Source of the DNA: Pseudomonas sp. ANT_H12B
GTDB taxonomy: Bacteria > Pseudomonadota > Gammaproteobacteria > Pseudomonadales > Pseudomonadaceae
NCBI RefSeq assembly: GCF_008369325.1
Contig: NZ_VOBI01000004.1
Span: 366,499-430,498, forward strand
DNA length: 64,000 bases
Reading direction: 5' to 3'
The notes under the pieces were generated by a model. That model was not told the DNA's origin. It saw only the letters and a list, made by a program, of their open reading frames with translations, and did not search any database. A program made the translations under genes and the position numbers. Positions 1-8,958 of this stretch are shown in pieces (position 1 is the first letter of the stretch; each line of letters opens with the position of its first letter).

Positions 1-449
1 AAGGTCGCGACATCTACATCCGCGAAGGCTGCGTGGGTTGTCACTCGCAGATGATCCGGCCGTTCCGCGCCGAGACCGAACGCTACGGTCACTACTCGGT
101 AGCCGGTGAAAGTGTCTGGGATCACCCGTTCCTGTGGGGCTCGAAACGAACCGGTCCGGACCTGGCGCGGGTCGGCGGTCGCTACTCCGAAGACTGGCAC
201 CGCGCGCACTTGTACAACCCGCGCAACGTCGTGCCGGAATCGAAAATGCCTGGCTATCCGTGGCTGGTGGCCAATCAGCTCGACAGCAGCAATACCGAGA
301 CCAAGATCCGCGCCATGCGCACCCTCGGTGTGCCGTACACCGACGACGACATCGCCGGCGCAACGGAATCGCTCAAGGGCAAGACCGAAATGGATGCCCT
401 GGTCGCCTACCTCCAGGTGCTCGGCACTGCCATCAAGAGCAAGAGGTGA
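1..449 (+). CDS. ccoO: cbb3 cytochrome oxidase subunit II CcoO, first copy (5' end cut by window)
   Basis: C-terminal about 148 residues of the membrane-anchored mono-heme cytochrome c subunit of cbb3 oxidase, which passes electrons to the catalytic subunit CcoN. The reading frame enters at base 3. The heme c motif CVGCH is near the start, followed by SQMIRPF, whose Met is the usual axial ligand region. It is nearly identical to the complete CcoO at 3547-4155. The ccoQ and ccoP partners follow, so this is the end of a first ccoNOQP operon whose ccoN lies outside the window. Only the truncation by the window edge is unusual. Confidence 0.97.
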   Translation, partial: GRDIYIREGCVGCHSQMIRPFRAETERYGHYSVAGESVWDHPFLWGSKRTGPDLARVGGRYSEDWHRAHLYNPRNVVPESKMPGYPWLVANQLDSSNTETKIRAMRTLGVPYTDDDIAGATESLKGKTEMDALVAYLQVLGTAIKSKR

Positions 450-452
450 GCC

Positions 453-671
453 ATGACCATGCCCTTTGAAATCGTAAGCGAAATGAGCAGTGGAATCATC
501 CGCGGCCTGGGCACGGTCGTGGTGTTCGTAGCCTTTGTCGGCTTGACGCTGTGGGTGTTCAACAGCAAGCGCAATCGGGAATTCGCCGAAGCACGTTTGC
601 TGCCGTTCGCCGATGAACCGCTACCCGATGACGCCACCCAAGAACCTGAAACAAGGAGTACCCGGCCATGA
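453..671 (+). CDS. ccoQ: cbb3 oxidase small subunit CcoQ, first copy
   Basis: Small single-pass membrane subunit of 72 residues that stabilises the cbb3 complex. One hydrophobic helix (about residues 17-35, containing [16 protein letters not shown]) is followed by a charged KRNREFAEA stretch typical of CcoQ/FixQ. It starts 3 bp after ccoO and overlaps ccoP by 4 bp, so translation is coupled. It is longer than the second-copy CcoQ (61 aa) because of N-terminal and C-terminal extensions. Identification rests on size, topology and position. Confidence 0.93.
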   Translation: MTMPFEIVSEMSSGIIRGLGTVVVFVAFVGLTLWVFNSKRNREFAEARLLPFADEPLPDDATQEPETRSTRP

Positions 672-1621
672 CCACCTTCTGGAGTACGTGGATCTGCGTA
701 CTGACCATCGGCAGCCTGATCGGCCTGACCTGGCTGCTAATCGGCACCCGCAAGGGCGAAACCAAGGGCAGCGTCGACCAGACCATGGGCCACAGCTTCG
801 ACGGCATCGAGGAGTACGACAACCCGCTGCCGCAGTGGTGGTTCATGCTGTTCGCCGGCACGCTGGTATTTGCCGTGGGTTACCTGGTGCTTTATCCGGG
901 CCTGGGCAACTGGAAAGGCATCCTGCCAGGCTATGAAGACGGCTGGACCGGTGTCCACGAATGGGAAAAGGAGATGAACAAGGCTGACGCCAAGTTCGGA
1001 CCGATCTTCGCCAAATTCGCCGCCATGCCCCTGGAAGAAGTGGCCAAGGACCCGCTAGCGCTAAAAATGGGCGGTCGCCTGTTTGCCTCCAATTGCGCGG
1101 TGTGCCATGGCTCGGATGCCAAAGGCGCCTTTGGCTTTCCTAATCTGGCCGACAGTAACTGGCGCTGGGGCGGCGATGCCGAGATGATCAAAACCACGAT
1201 CATGGGCGGTCGCATGGCCGCGATGCCAGCCTGGGGTGAAATCCTCGGTGACGCCGGCGTGAAGAATGTCGCGGCTTTTGTGCGTCACGACCTGGCCGGT
1301 CTGCCGCTGCCGGCCGACAATAGCGCCGATCTGAAAGCCGGACAGCAAGCGTTCAGCACCCTGTGCGTAGCCTGTCATGGGGCAAACGGCCAGGGCACTG
1401 AAGCCATGGGCGCGCCGAACCTGACGCATCCGGTCGGTTTCATCTACGGTACAAGCCTGGCGCAACTGCAACAGACCCTTCGTCATGGCCGCCAGGGTCA
1501 CATGCCGGCGCAGACCGAGTTGCTCGGCAACGATAAAGTGCAATTGCTGGCCGCTTATGTGTACAGCCTGTCGCACGACCTGAATACAGAGAACTTGCAG
1601 GCTGAAGGCAAAAACGAATAA
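668..1621 (+). CDS. ccoP: cbb3 oxidase di-heme subunit III CcoP, first copy
   Basis: Membrane-anchored di-heme cytochrome c (317 aa) that receives electrons and passes them via CcoO to the active site. Two N-terminal helices are followed by two cytochrome c domains with heme motifs CAVCHG and CVACHG, each with a downstream Met ligand region (MPAWGEI; HMPAQ). Compared with the second copy (327 aa) it lacks a short insert after the second helix ([16 protein letters not shown] in the other), a clear isoform difference. Last gene of the first operon; a strong hairpin follows at about 1634-1660. Confidence 0.97.
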   Translation: MTTFWSTWICVLTIGSLIGLTWLLIGTRKGETKGSVDQTMGHSFDGIEEYDNPLPQWWFMLFAGTLVFAVGYLVLYPGLGNWKGILPGYEDGWTGVHEWEKEMNKADAKFGPIFAKFAAMPLEEVAKDPLALKMGGRLFASNCAVCHGSDAKGAFGFPNLADSNWRWGGDAEMIKTTIMGGRMAAMPAWGEILGDAGVKNVAAFVRHDLAGLPLPADNSADLKAGQQAFSTLCVACHGANGQGTEAMGAPNLTHPVGFIYGTSLAQLQQTLRHGRQGHMPAQTELLGNDKVQLLAAYVYSLSHDLNTENLQAEGKNE

Positions 1622-1631
1622 TTCTCGACCG

Positions 1632-1675
1632 CTCTGCTGCCGCATTCTCCCGGATGCGGCAGTTCCCTGCCCCTT
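1632..1675 (+). terminator. Terminator after first cco operon
   Basis: Inverted repeat CTGCCGCAT ... ATGCGGCAG directly downstream of ccoP, followed by a pyrimidine-rich but not uniformly T-rich tract. Probable intrinsic terminator of the first cbb3 operon. Confidence 0.6.
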
Positions 1676-2005
1676 TGCGACCCATTGTCGCACCCTCCGT
1701 TAGTCCTCCTTTCGGTTCCCCGGATTCGGGTCTAAGCTTCCCCCGATGCGGACTGGCATGAGCCGGTTCCAGGTCGACCCAACCCGATGTGTTCGACGAA
1801 TCTGCTCGATGACAGGCCGCAAAGGCTGATAGATACCGGCTGTCGTGCCAATTGCCATCGGTCACGCGCTCGTTGTGTTTGAACACACCCCGTTACATCC
1901 GACCTGACCCCCCTCACCATTTTCGTCTGCTGCGACATTTTGTCATTGGGCAATTTTGTCCTTACTCAGCGCATGGAAAGGCCGCAGAATAAGCTTTTGA
2001 AAGCC

Positions 2006-2019
2006 TTGACCCAGGTCAT
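2006..2019 (+). promoter_or_regulatory. Candidate Anr/FNR box upstream of second cco operon
   Basis: TTGAC-CCAG-GTCAT fits the dyad TTGAT-N4-ATCAA with substitutions in the outer and inner bases. It lies about 90 bp before ccoN and a CATACT -10-like hexamer is 30 bp downstream, close to class II spacing. Anr is encoded in this window. The rest of the 480-bp gap between the operons (1622-2104) shows only the terminator and no credible gene. Confidence 0.5.
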
Positions 2020-2104
2020 GGCGCGTTGCAATGACCCCCCGCTTTCTCCATACTTGCGGCCGATTTTTACTCCTAATAAAACACCCAAACCGTGGAACCT
2101 TAGA

Positions 2105-3547
2105 ATGAGCACAGCAATCAGTCCGACTGCTTATAACTATAAGGTAGTCCGCCAGTTCGCCATCATGACGGTGGTCTGGGGGATCCTTGGCATGGGGCTT
2201 GGTGTCTTCATCGCCTCACAGCTTGTATGGCCGGAATTGAACTTCGGTCTACCGTGGACGACTTTTGGACGCTTACGCCCGTTGCACACCAACCTGGTGA
2301 TTTTCGCCTTCGGTGGTTGTGCTCTGTTTGCCACTTCTTATTACGTCGTGCAGCGAACCTGCCAAACGCGACTGATTTCCGACAGCCTCGCGGCCTTCAC
2401 CTTCTGGGGTTGGCAAGCGGTGATCGTCGGCGCGATCATTACCTTGCCGCTGGGTTACACCACCACCAAGGAATACGCGGAACTGGAATGGCCCCTGGCT
2501 ATTCTGCTGGCCATCGTCTGGGTGTCCTACGGTCTGGTGTTCTTCGGCACCATCACCAAGCGCAACACCAAGCATATCTATGTCGGTAACTGGTTCTACG
2601 GTGCCTTCATCGTCGTGACGGCGATGCTGCACATCGTCAACCACGCGTCCCTGCCGGTCAGCTTCTTCAAGTCCTACTCGGCCTACGCCGGGGCGACTGA
2701 CGCGATGATCCAGTGGTGGTACGGCCACAACGCGGTGGGTTTCTTCCTGACCACGGGCTTCCTGGGGATGATGTACTACTTCGTTCCCAAGCAGGCCGAG
2801 CGTCCGATCTACTCCTATCGCCTGTCGATCGTGCACTTCTGGGCGCTGATCACCCTGTACATCTGGGCCGGTCCGCACCACCTGCACTACACCGCTCTGC
2901 CGGACTGGGCTCAGTCGCTGGGCATGGCGATGTCGATCATCCTGCTGGCACCCAGCTGGGGCGGCATGATCAACGGCATGATGACCCTGTCGGGCGCCTG
3001 GCATAAGCTGCGCACCGACCCGATCCTGCGCTTCCTGGTCGTATCGCTGGCGTTCTACGGCATGTCGACGTTCGAAGGCCCGATGATGGCCATCAAGACC
3101 GTCAACTCGCTGTCTCACTACACCGACTGGACCATCGGCCACGTACACGCCGGTGCTTTGGGCTGGGTTGCGATGATCTCGATCGGCGCCATCTACCACA
3201 TGATTCCGAAACTGTTCGGTCGTGCGCAGATGCACAGCATCGGCCTGATCAACACGCACTTCTGGCTCGCGACCATCGGTACCGTTCTGTACATCGCTTC
3301 GATGTGGGTCAACGGCATTACCCAGGGTCTGATGTGGCGTGCAATCAACGACGACGGCACCCTCACCTACTCGTTCGTCGAAGCGCTGCAAGCCAGCCAT
3401 CCTGGTTTCATCGTTCGCGCCCTGGGCGGTGCGTTCTTTGCCAGCGGCATGCTGTTCATGGCCTACAACGTATGGCGTACCGTACGTGCCTCGAACCCGG
3501 CTGAAGCCAAAGCTGCTGAACAGATTGCTGTAGTTGGAGCTCACTGA
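2105..3547 (+). CDS. ccoN: cbb3 cytochrome oxidase catalytic subunit I CcoN, second copy
   Basis: Heme-copper oxidase subunit of 480 aa with about twelve membrane helices; reduces O2 to water at heme b3-CuB and pumps protons. Characteristic stretches are [11 protein letters not shown] (CuB-ligand His helix), [13 protein letters not shown] (further His ligands) and [12 protein letters not shown]. The frame is open upstream to 1940, but the family N-terminus [15 protein letters not shown] places the start at 2105. It overlaps ccoO by one base (TGATG). First gene of a complete ccoNOQP operon behind a candidate Anr box. Confidence 0.97.
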   Translation: MSTAISPTAYNYKVVRQFAIMTVVWGILGMGLGVFIASQLVWPELNFGLPWTTFGRLRPLHTNLVIFAFGGCALFATSYYVVQRTCQTRLISDSLAAFTFWGWQAVIVGAIITLPLGYTTTKEYAELEWPLAILLAIVWVSYGLVFFGTITKRNTKHIYVGNWFYGAFIVVTAMLHIVNHASLPVSFFKSYSAYAGATDAMIQWWYGHNAVGFFLTTGFLGMMYYFVPKQAERPIYSYRLSIVHFWALITLYIWAGPHHLHYTALPDWAQSLGMAMSIILLAPSWGGMINGMMTLSGAWHKLRTDPILRFLVVSLAFYGMSTFEGPMMAIKTVNSLSHYTDWTIGHVHAGALGWVAMISIGAIYHMIPKLFGRAQMHSIGLINTHFWLATIGTVLYIASMWVNGITQGLMWRAINDDGTLTYSFVEALQASHPGFIVRALGGAFFASGMLFMAYNVWRTVRASNPAEAKAAEQIAVVGAH

Positions 3548-4155
3548 TGAAGCATGAAGCAGTCGAGAAGAACATTGGCCTGCTGGCCTTCTTCATGGTT
3601 ATCGCCGTCAGCATCGGCGGCCTGACCCAGATCGTTCCGCTGTTTTTCCAGGACGTCACCAACAAGCCGGTCGAAGGCATGAAGCCTCGCACCGCCCTTG
3701 AACTGGAAGGCCGCGACATCTACATCGCCAACGGTTGTGTCGGCTGCCACTCGCAGATGATCCGCCCGTTCCGTGCTGAAACCGAACGGTACGGCCATTA
3801 CTCGGTTGCCGGTGAAAGCGTCTGGGACCACCCGTTCCTGTGGGGCTCCAAGCGTACCGGTCCGGACCTGGCCCGTGTCGGCGGTCGTTACTCCGATGAC
3901 TGGCAGCGTGCGCACTTGTACAACCCGCGCAACGTGGTGCCTGAGTCGAAAATGCCGGCCTACCCGTTCCTCGTGGAAAACAAGCTCGACGGCAAAGACA
4001 CCGCCAAGAAAATGGAAGTCTTGCGCACGCTCGGCGTCCCTTACACCGACGAAGACATCGCCGGTGCCAAGGATGCTGTGAAGGGCAAAACCGAAATGGA
4101 CGCGCTGGTGGCCTATCTGCAAGGCCTGGGCACCATCATCAAAAGCAAACGGTGA
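3547..4155 (+). CDS. ccoO: cbb3 oxidase subunit II CcoO, second copy
   Basis: Complete mono-heme cytochrome c subunit, 202 aa. One N-terminal membrane anchor ([15 protein letters not shown]) precedes the periplasmic cytochrome domain with heme motif CVGCH at about residue 61 and SQMIRPFR after it. It bridges CcoP and CcoN in electron transfer. It is translationally coupled to ccoN and followed 5 bp later by ccoQ. The first copy at the window start is nearly identical in protein sequence. Confidence 0.97.
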   Translation: MKHEAVEKNIGLLAFFMVIAVSIGGLTQIVPLFFQDVTNKPVEGMKPRTALELEGRDIYIANGCVGCHSQMIRPFRAETERYGHYSVAGESVWDHPFLWGSKRTGPDLARVGGRYSDDWQRAHLYNPRNVVPESKMPAYPFLVENKLDGKDTAKKMEVLRTLGVPYTDEDIAGAKDAVKGKTEMDALVAYLQGLGTIIKSKR

Positions 4156-4160
4156 TTTAG

Positions 4161-4346
4161 ATGGATATCGGGATGATTCGTGGCCTGGGCACCGTTGTTG
4201 TGATGGTGGCCTTCATCGGTCTGGCGTTGTGGGTGTTCAGTCCCAAGCGCAAGTCGGAGTTTGAAGACGCGACCTTGCTGCCTTTCGCGGATGATCCCGA
4301 AGCCATCAAGCACGTCGAGCAAGCTTCTAGGAGTAACAAAGAATGA
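4161..4346 (+). CDS. ccoQ: cbb3 oxidase small subunit CcoQ, second copy
   Basis: 61-residue single-helix membrane protein ([19 protein letters not shown]) with a short charged tail [11 protein letters not shown], typical of CcoQ/FixQ, which stabilises CcoP binding to the oxidase core. It begins 5 bp after ccoO and overlaps the ccoP start by 4 bp. It differs from the first copy in the tail and lacks its eight-residue N-terminal extension. Confidence 0.93.
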   Translation: MDIGMIRGLGTVVVMVAFIGLALWVFSPKRKSEFEDATLLPFADDPEAIKHVEQASRSNKE

Positions 4347-5326
4347 CTACGTTCTGGAGTCTGTACGTCACAGTCCTCAGTCTCGGCACGATCTTCGCCC
4401 TGACCTGGCTGCTGCTGTCCACCCGCAAGGGCCAGCGCAGCGAAGCCACCGAAGAGACGGTTGGCCACTCCTTCGACGGGATCGAGGAGTACGACAACCC
4501 ACTGCCGAAATGGTGGTTCATGCTGTTCGTGGGCACCATCATCTTCGCCCTGGGCTATCTGGTGCTGTACCCGGGCCTGGGCAACTGGAAAGGCCTGTTG
4601 CCGGGTTACAACTACCTGGATAACGAGAAGCAGACTGCGTTCGCCAACGGCCAGACCGGCTGGACCGGCGTTCACGAGTGGGAAAAGGAAATGGCCAAGT
4701 CGGACGCCAAGTTCGGTCCGATCTTCGCCAAGTTCGCTTCCATGCCGATTGAAGAAGTCGCCAAGGACCCGCAAGCCCTGAAGATGGGTGGCCGCCTGTT
4801 CGCCTCCAACTGCTCGGTCTGCCACGGCTCCGACGCGAAAGGCGCTTATGGCTTCCCTAACCTGACCGACGCCGACTGGCGCTGGGGCGGCGAAGCGGAA
4901 ACCATCAAGACCACCATCATGGGTGGCCGTCACGCGGTCATGCCGGCGTGGGCTGAAGTGATCGGCGAACAAGGCGTTGCCGATGTTGCCGGCTTCGTGC
5001 TGACCAACCTCGATGGCCGCAAGCTGCCGGAAGGCACCAAGGCCGACCCGGTTGCCGGGCAGAAGCTGTTCGCTGCCAACTGTGCTGTGTGCCACGGCCC
5101 GCAAGGCAAAGGCACACCAGCAATGGGCGCGCCTGACCTGACCCATCCGGCGGCGTTCATCTACGGTTCGAGCTTCGCTCAACTGCAGCAGACCATCCGT
5201 TACGGCCGTCAGGGCCAGATGCCTGCGCAAGAACTGCTGCAAGGCAACGACAAGGTTCACCTGCTGGCCGCTTACGTCTACAGCCTGTCTCACGGTGAGA
5301 AGGCTCCTGCTGAAGACGCCCAGTAA
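4343..5326 (+). CDS. ccoP: cbb3 oxidase di-heme subunit III CcoP, second copy
   Basis: Di-heme cytochrome c subunit, 327 aa. Two N-terminal membrane segments, then two cytochrome c domains with CSVCHG and CAVCHG and downstream Met-containing segments ([16 protein letters not shown]). It carries an additional segment around residues 85-105 that the first CcoP lacks. It ends the second operon and is followed by a strong terminator. Function as for other CcoP: entry point of electrons from soluble cytochromes into cbb3 oxidase. Confidence 0.97.
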   Translation: MTTFWSLYVTVLSLGTIFALTWLLLSTRKGQRSEATEETVGHSFDGIEEYDNPLPKWWFMLFVGTIIFALGYLVLYPGLGNWKGLLPGYNYLDNEKQTAFANGQTGWTGVHEWEKEMAKSDAKFGPIFAKFASMPIEEVAKDPQALKMGGRLFASNCSVCHGSDAKGAYGFPNLTDADWRWGGEAETIKTTIMGGRHAVMPAWAEVIGEQGVADVAGFVLTNLDGRKLPEGTKADPVAGQKLFAANCAVCHGPQGKGTPAMGAPDLTHPAAFIYGSSFAQLQQTIRYGRQGQMPAQELLQGNDKVHLLAAYVYSLSHGEKAPAEDAQ

Positions 5327-5345
5327 GGCAAACGCTTGATGCAAC

Positions 5346-5384
5346 AAAAAACGGCCCCGTCATCTGACGGGGCCGTTTTTTTTG
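5346..5384 (+). terminator. Strong intrinsic terminator after second cco operon
   Basis: ACGGCCCCGTCA-TC-TGACGGGGCCGT stem flanked by A-run and followed by eight T. Can serve both the cco operon and the convergent metallophosphoesterase gene. Confidence 0.92.
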
Positions 5385-5399
5385 GTCACGAAACAAGTG

Positions 5400-6419
5400 C
5401 TATCGAACAGGGACAGTGGCAATTTCCTTACGACTCGGCCAGTCGTTGCCGCTGACCTGGTGTACCTTCATCGTCTGGCGATCCCGGGCGATATCGGCAA
5501 TCAGGTAAGTCTGGCTGGAAGCACCACCACTGAGAAACACCGGAACCTCACCAAAGTAATCGCGGCGATTCCAGCCGGTAAAGGTGCCAGGCTCCGTGTG
5601 CAGATGCCCGGCGAACACTGCGGTCACCTTGTACCGTTCAATCATGGTTTTGAACCGGGCTATCTGCTCGCTGCTGCCCTTCCATCGCTCAGGCTTGTGC
5701 ATGTTGAGAATAATGATCTTGCCGTTTCTTCGTGCGGCTTTTAAATCTTCTTCCAGCCAGCCCAGCGCATCGGAAATATGGTAACCCGTCGGGGTTCCCC
5801 AATCGTAAGCAGTAAATGTGGTCGAGTACGTGGGTTCATTATGCAACTGTACAAGATGCACATCCCCGAACCCCTTGGAATAGGCCAGGCTTCCAAACAC
5901 ACCTTTCTTGATTGTCCCTTCGTCAGACTTGCGCACATCCAGCGTACTTAACTTTCCAAAATAGCGCTCATTAAAGTCAACGATACTACCGGCGGCACAG
6001 TTATTCAGAAAACAGTCATCGACATTATTCTCATAGTCATGATTACCCAGACCATAGTCATAATCTCTGCCCAGCTGTTTATCCAGAATCGACCGTGTCA
6101 TGGAGCGCTGGCCGCCGTGCCCGAAAGCGGTCATGTCACCGTTAATCATGACCGGGATGAGCGTCTGCTCAGAGGAGTAATGACGCCTGAAGCTGGCGAC
6201 ATCGGCATATTGGGTCTCAATCAACCACTGCGAACGCTTTTCTTTTTCCGAACCTGACTCATCCCACCCATAATCAGAACTTTCAGTCCAGGGATACTGG
6301 GGGTCCGAGGTAAATATCAAATGCCGGGGAAGATGATCATTTTGTGCGGAATAGGCGGCACCGGCAACAACACATAATAAAGCAGCTAAAAGCGCTTTAA
6401 CTTTTTTATCAAGAAACAT
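5400..6419 (-). CDS. Secreted metallophosphoesterase
   Basis: 339-residue exported protein: signal peptide with hydrophobic core ALLAALLCVVAGAAYSA and a cut site near residue 25. Calcineurin-like phosphoesterase motifs are visible in order: TSDPQYPW (replacing the usual D-x-H start), NGDMTAFGHG, GLGNHDYENN, NMHKPE and FAGHLHTEPG, which together bind two metal ions. Substrate unknown. The gene is a lone unit convergent with the cco operon. The atypical first motif (DPQ rather than DxH) is also found in some eukaryote-like and insecticidal-toxin-associated members, so the exact subfamily is open. Confidence 0.85.
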   Translation of the reverse strand: MFLDKKVKALLAALLCVVAGAAYSAQNDHLPRHLIFTSDPQYPWTESSDYGWDESGSEKEKRSQWLIETQYADVASFRRHYSSEQTLIPVMINGDMTAFGHGGQRSMTRSILDKQLGRDYDYGLGNHDYENNVDDCFLNNCAAGSIVDFNERYFGKLSTLDVRKSDEGTIKKGVFGSLAYSKGFGDVHLVQLHNEPTYSTTFTAYDWGTPTGYHISDALGWLEEDLKAARRNGKIIILNMHKPERWKGSSEQIARFKTMIERYKVTAVFAGHLHTEPGTFTGWNRRDYFGEVPVFLSGGASSQTYLIADIARDRQTMKVHQVSGNDWPSRKEIATVPVR

Positions 6420-6851
6420 AGAAATCCATATCTATTAAAGTTAAACATTCAAACGTGAGCCATTAACTTACGACAAGAGCAAAACCAAAACAAAGGTTTG
6501 TTTACTCCCTATCAATAGTTGATGTTTCTCAGAGGTTCTAACACGCGAAAGGAACAGTGGGCGGCGTGAGCAAGCAATCCTGTTGCGCGACGGGGCGGTC
6601 TTCCAACCCGGCGGCGTGCGATTGACCAACCCGTGGGCCGATTGACTTCCGCCCCCTGTAAAACCGTCCATAATTCACAAGTCAATTGATTCAAGTCATT
6701 ACACCATCAGTTGATTTCTCCCAACGCGACCAAAGGTCGCACCCTTGGGCTAGAGCGACAGGCGTATCATTGCGCCACTGCAACACCTCTTATTGACCGC
6801 GGTCGGCATGTACTGACCGAGGCATTTTTTCCACTGCCGTGGGATGCAATG
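6420..6851. promoter_or_regulatory. Divergent intergenic region with candidate Anr sites
   Basis: 432 bp between the metallophosphoesterase (minus) and ccoG (plus). TTGAT-TCAA-GTCAT at 6686-6699 and TTGAC-CGCG-GTCGG at 6793-6806 each resemble an Anr/FNR dyad with one good half. No convincing gene is seen; the part near the phosphoesterase start is AT-rich and may hold its promoter. Confidence 0.35.
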
Positions 6852-8267
6852 ATGAGCAACCAGATTCCGATACACGACGTCACCCCGCCTGCCAAGAATG
6901 CGAGTAACACCGTCGACCTCTACGCCTCCAGGGAGAAGATCTACACCCGCGCCTTCACCGGTCTGTTCCGCAACCTGCGGATGATTGGCGGTGCCGGGTT
7001 GTTCCTGCTGTATTTCGGTACTGTCTGGCTGAGCTGGGCAGGCCATCAGGCCGTCTGGTGGAACCTGCCGGAGCGTAAATTCTTCATCTTTGGCGCCACC
7101 TTCTGGCCTCAGGACTTCATCCTGCTGTCGGGCATTTTGATTGTCAGTGCCTTCGGCCTGTTCTTCATTACCGTGTACGCCGGTCGGGTCTGGTGCGGCT
7201 ATACCTGCCCGCAAAGCGTCTGGACCTGGATATTCATGTGGTGCGAGAAGGTCACCGAAGGCGACCGTAACCAGCGCATCAAGCTCGACAAGGCGCCGAT
7301 GAGCGCCAATAAATTCCTGCGCAAATTCAGCAAGCACGTGATGTGGCTACTGATCGGCTTCGTGACCGGCATGACCTTCGTCGGTTACTTCTCGCCGATC
7401 CGTGAGCTGACCATCGACTTCTTTACCGGCCAGGCTGATGGCTGGTCGTATTTCTGGGTCGGCTTCTTCACCCTCGCCACCTATGGCAATGCCGGCTGGT
7501 TGCGTGAGCAAGTGTGCATTTACATGTGCCCGTACGCGCGGTTCCAGAGCGTGATGTTCGACAAGGACACCCTGATCGTCTCCTACGACCCGCGTCGTGG
7601 CGAGTCCCGCGGCCCGCGTAAAAAAGGTGTCGACTATAAGGCTCAGGGCCTGGGTGATTGCATCGACTGCACCATGTGTGTCCAGGTTTGCCCGACCGGC
7701 ATCGACATCCGCGATGGTTTGCAGGTCGAGTGCATCGGCTGTGCCGCGTGTATCGATGCCTGCGACAGCATCATGGACAAGATGGATTACCCGCGCGGCC
7801 TGATCAGCTACACCACCGAACACAACCTGTCCGGGCAAAAAACCAATAAACTGCGCCCTCGCCTGATCGGCTATGCCACGGTGCTGCTGGCGATGATTGC
7901 TTTGCTGGCGACCGCGTTCTTCATGCGTTCGCTGGTCGGGTTCGACGTCAGCAAAGACCGCGTGCTGTACCGCGAAAACGCCGAAGGCCGGATCGAAAAC
8001 GTCTACAGCCTGAAAATCATGAACAAGGATCAGCGCGACCACACCTACGTGCTGGAAGCCACTGGCCTGCCGGACCTCAAGCTCCAGGGCAAGCGCGAAA
8101 TCAAAGTCGCCGCCGGGGAGATTTTCAGCCAGCCGGTCGAGTTGTCCAGTGCACCGGAACAATTGCCATCGAGTACCAACGAGGTGAAATTCATCCTCAA
8201 GGATGCCGATGACGCCAGCATTCACGTTGAAGCCAAGAGTCGATTCATCGGCCCACAAATTCGTTGA
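6852..8267 (+). CDS. ccoG: Cytochrome oxidase assembly iron-sulfur protein CcoG
   Basis: Membrane polyferredoxin-type protein of 471 aa needed for copper delivery to cbb3 oxidase; members of the family have been described as Cu(II) reductases. Several membrane helices in the N-terminal half enclose CGYTCPQSVWTW. Two 4Fe-4S motifs follow (CIDCTMCVQVCP and CIGCAACIDACD), then another helix and an immunoglobulin-like C-terminal domain. Start 6852 (MSNQIPIHDVTPP) agrees with relatives; an adjacent ATG at 6849 is possible. It heads the ccoG-H-I-S cluster. Confidence 0.95.
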   Translation: MSNQIPIHDVTPPAKNASNTVDLYASREKIYTRAFTGLFRNLRMIGGAGLFLLYFGTVWLSWAGHQAVWWNLPERKFFIFGATFWPQDFILLSGILIVSAFGLFFITVYAGRVWCGYTCPQSVWTWIFMWCEKVTEGDRNQRIKLDKAPMSANKFLRKFSKHVMWLLIGFVTGMTFVGYFSPIRELTIDFFTGQADGWSYFWVGFFTLATYGNAGWLREQVCIYMCPYARFQSVMFDKDTLIVSYDPRRGESRGPRKKGVDYKAQGLGDCIDCTMCVQVCPTGIDIRDGLQVECIGCAACIDACDSIMDKMDYPRGLISYTTEHNLSGQKTNKLRPRLIGYATVLLAMIALLATAFFMRSLVGFDVSKDRVLYRENAEGRIENVYSLKIMNKDQRDHTYVLEATGLPDLKLQGKREIKVAAGEIFSQPVELSSAPEQLPSSTNEVKFILKDADDASIHVEAKSRFIGPQIR

Positions 8268-8278
8268 GAGAAGTGACC

Positions 8279-8818
8279 ATGCCCGCAGCAAACGCCGCAA
8301 GTCCCTGGTACAAGCACCTTTGGCCGTGGATCATCATCGCCATCCTGGCCTGCTCGGTGACCCTGACCTTGTCCATGGTGACCATCGCGGTGAACAATCC
8401 GGACAACCTGGTCAACGACAACTATTACGAGGCCGGCAAAGGCATCAACCGTTCGCTCGACCGCGAGCTGCTGGCTCAGACCCTGCTGTTGCGTGCCAGC
8501 GTTCATCTGGACGACGTGACCGGTGAAGTCGACCTGCGCCTGAGCGGCAACAGCCAGCCCAAAACCCTGGAGCTGAACCTGATCTCGCCGACCCAACCGG
8601 AGAAGGATCGCAAGATCACCCTGGCGCGCAGCGAAACCGAACAGGGCCGCTACATTGGCCAGTTGAGTGACAAGGTCGACGGTCGCCGCTTTGTAGAACT
8701 GCTGGGCGTGCAGGATGACAAGACCTGGCGCATGTTCGAGGAAGAACAGGTCAGCCATGACAAGGATCTGCTGCTGGGTGATGAGCCGCTGCAAGGCGCG
8801 GAAGACCTGAAAAAATAA
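8279..8818 (+). CDS. ccoH: cbb3 oxidase assembly protein CcoH (FixH family)
   Basis: 179-residue FixH-family protein: one N-terminal membrane helix (WIIIAILACSVTLTLSMVTIAV), the family motif DNLVNDNYYEAGKGIN just after it, and a periplasmic domain. It is thought to act with CcoI and to stay associated with the oxidase during maturation. Start at 8279 follows the spacing after AGAAGTGACC; 11 bp after ccoG, so co-transcribed. A REPIN separates it from ccoI. Confidence 0.92.
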   Translation: MPAANAASPWYKHLWPWIIIAILACSVTLTLSMVTIAVNNPDNLVNDNYYEAGKGINRSLDRELLAQTLLLRASVHLDDVTGEVDLRLSGNSQPKTLELNLISPTQPEKDRKITLARSETEQGRYIGQLSDKVDGRRFVELLGVQDDKTWRMFEEEQVSHDKDLLLGDEPLQGAEDLKK

Positions 8819-8832
8819 AGTCGCGCTTCGCG

Positions 8833-8927
8833 CATCGCGAGCAGGCTCGCTCCCACAGTGGATCTGCGGTGCACATGAATTTTGTGCACGGCATCGATCA
8901 AATGTGGGAGCGAGCCTGCTCGCGATG
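8833..8927. repeat. REPIN (pair of inverted REP sequences)
   Basis: ATCGCGAGCAGGCTCGCTCC at the left and its inverse GGAGCGAGCCTGCTCGCGAT at the right, about 50 bp apart: a typical Pseudomonas REP doublet between ccoH and ccoI. Confidence 0.9.
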
Positions 8928-8958
8928 AGGCCCTCCCGGACGATATAGATTCCAGCTC

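Noticed and set aside
6540..6660. Possible REP or small RNA before ccoG
   Set aside because: GC-rich patches are present but no clear inverted ends, promoter or terminator could be read.
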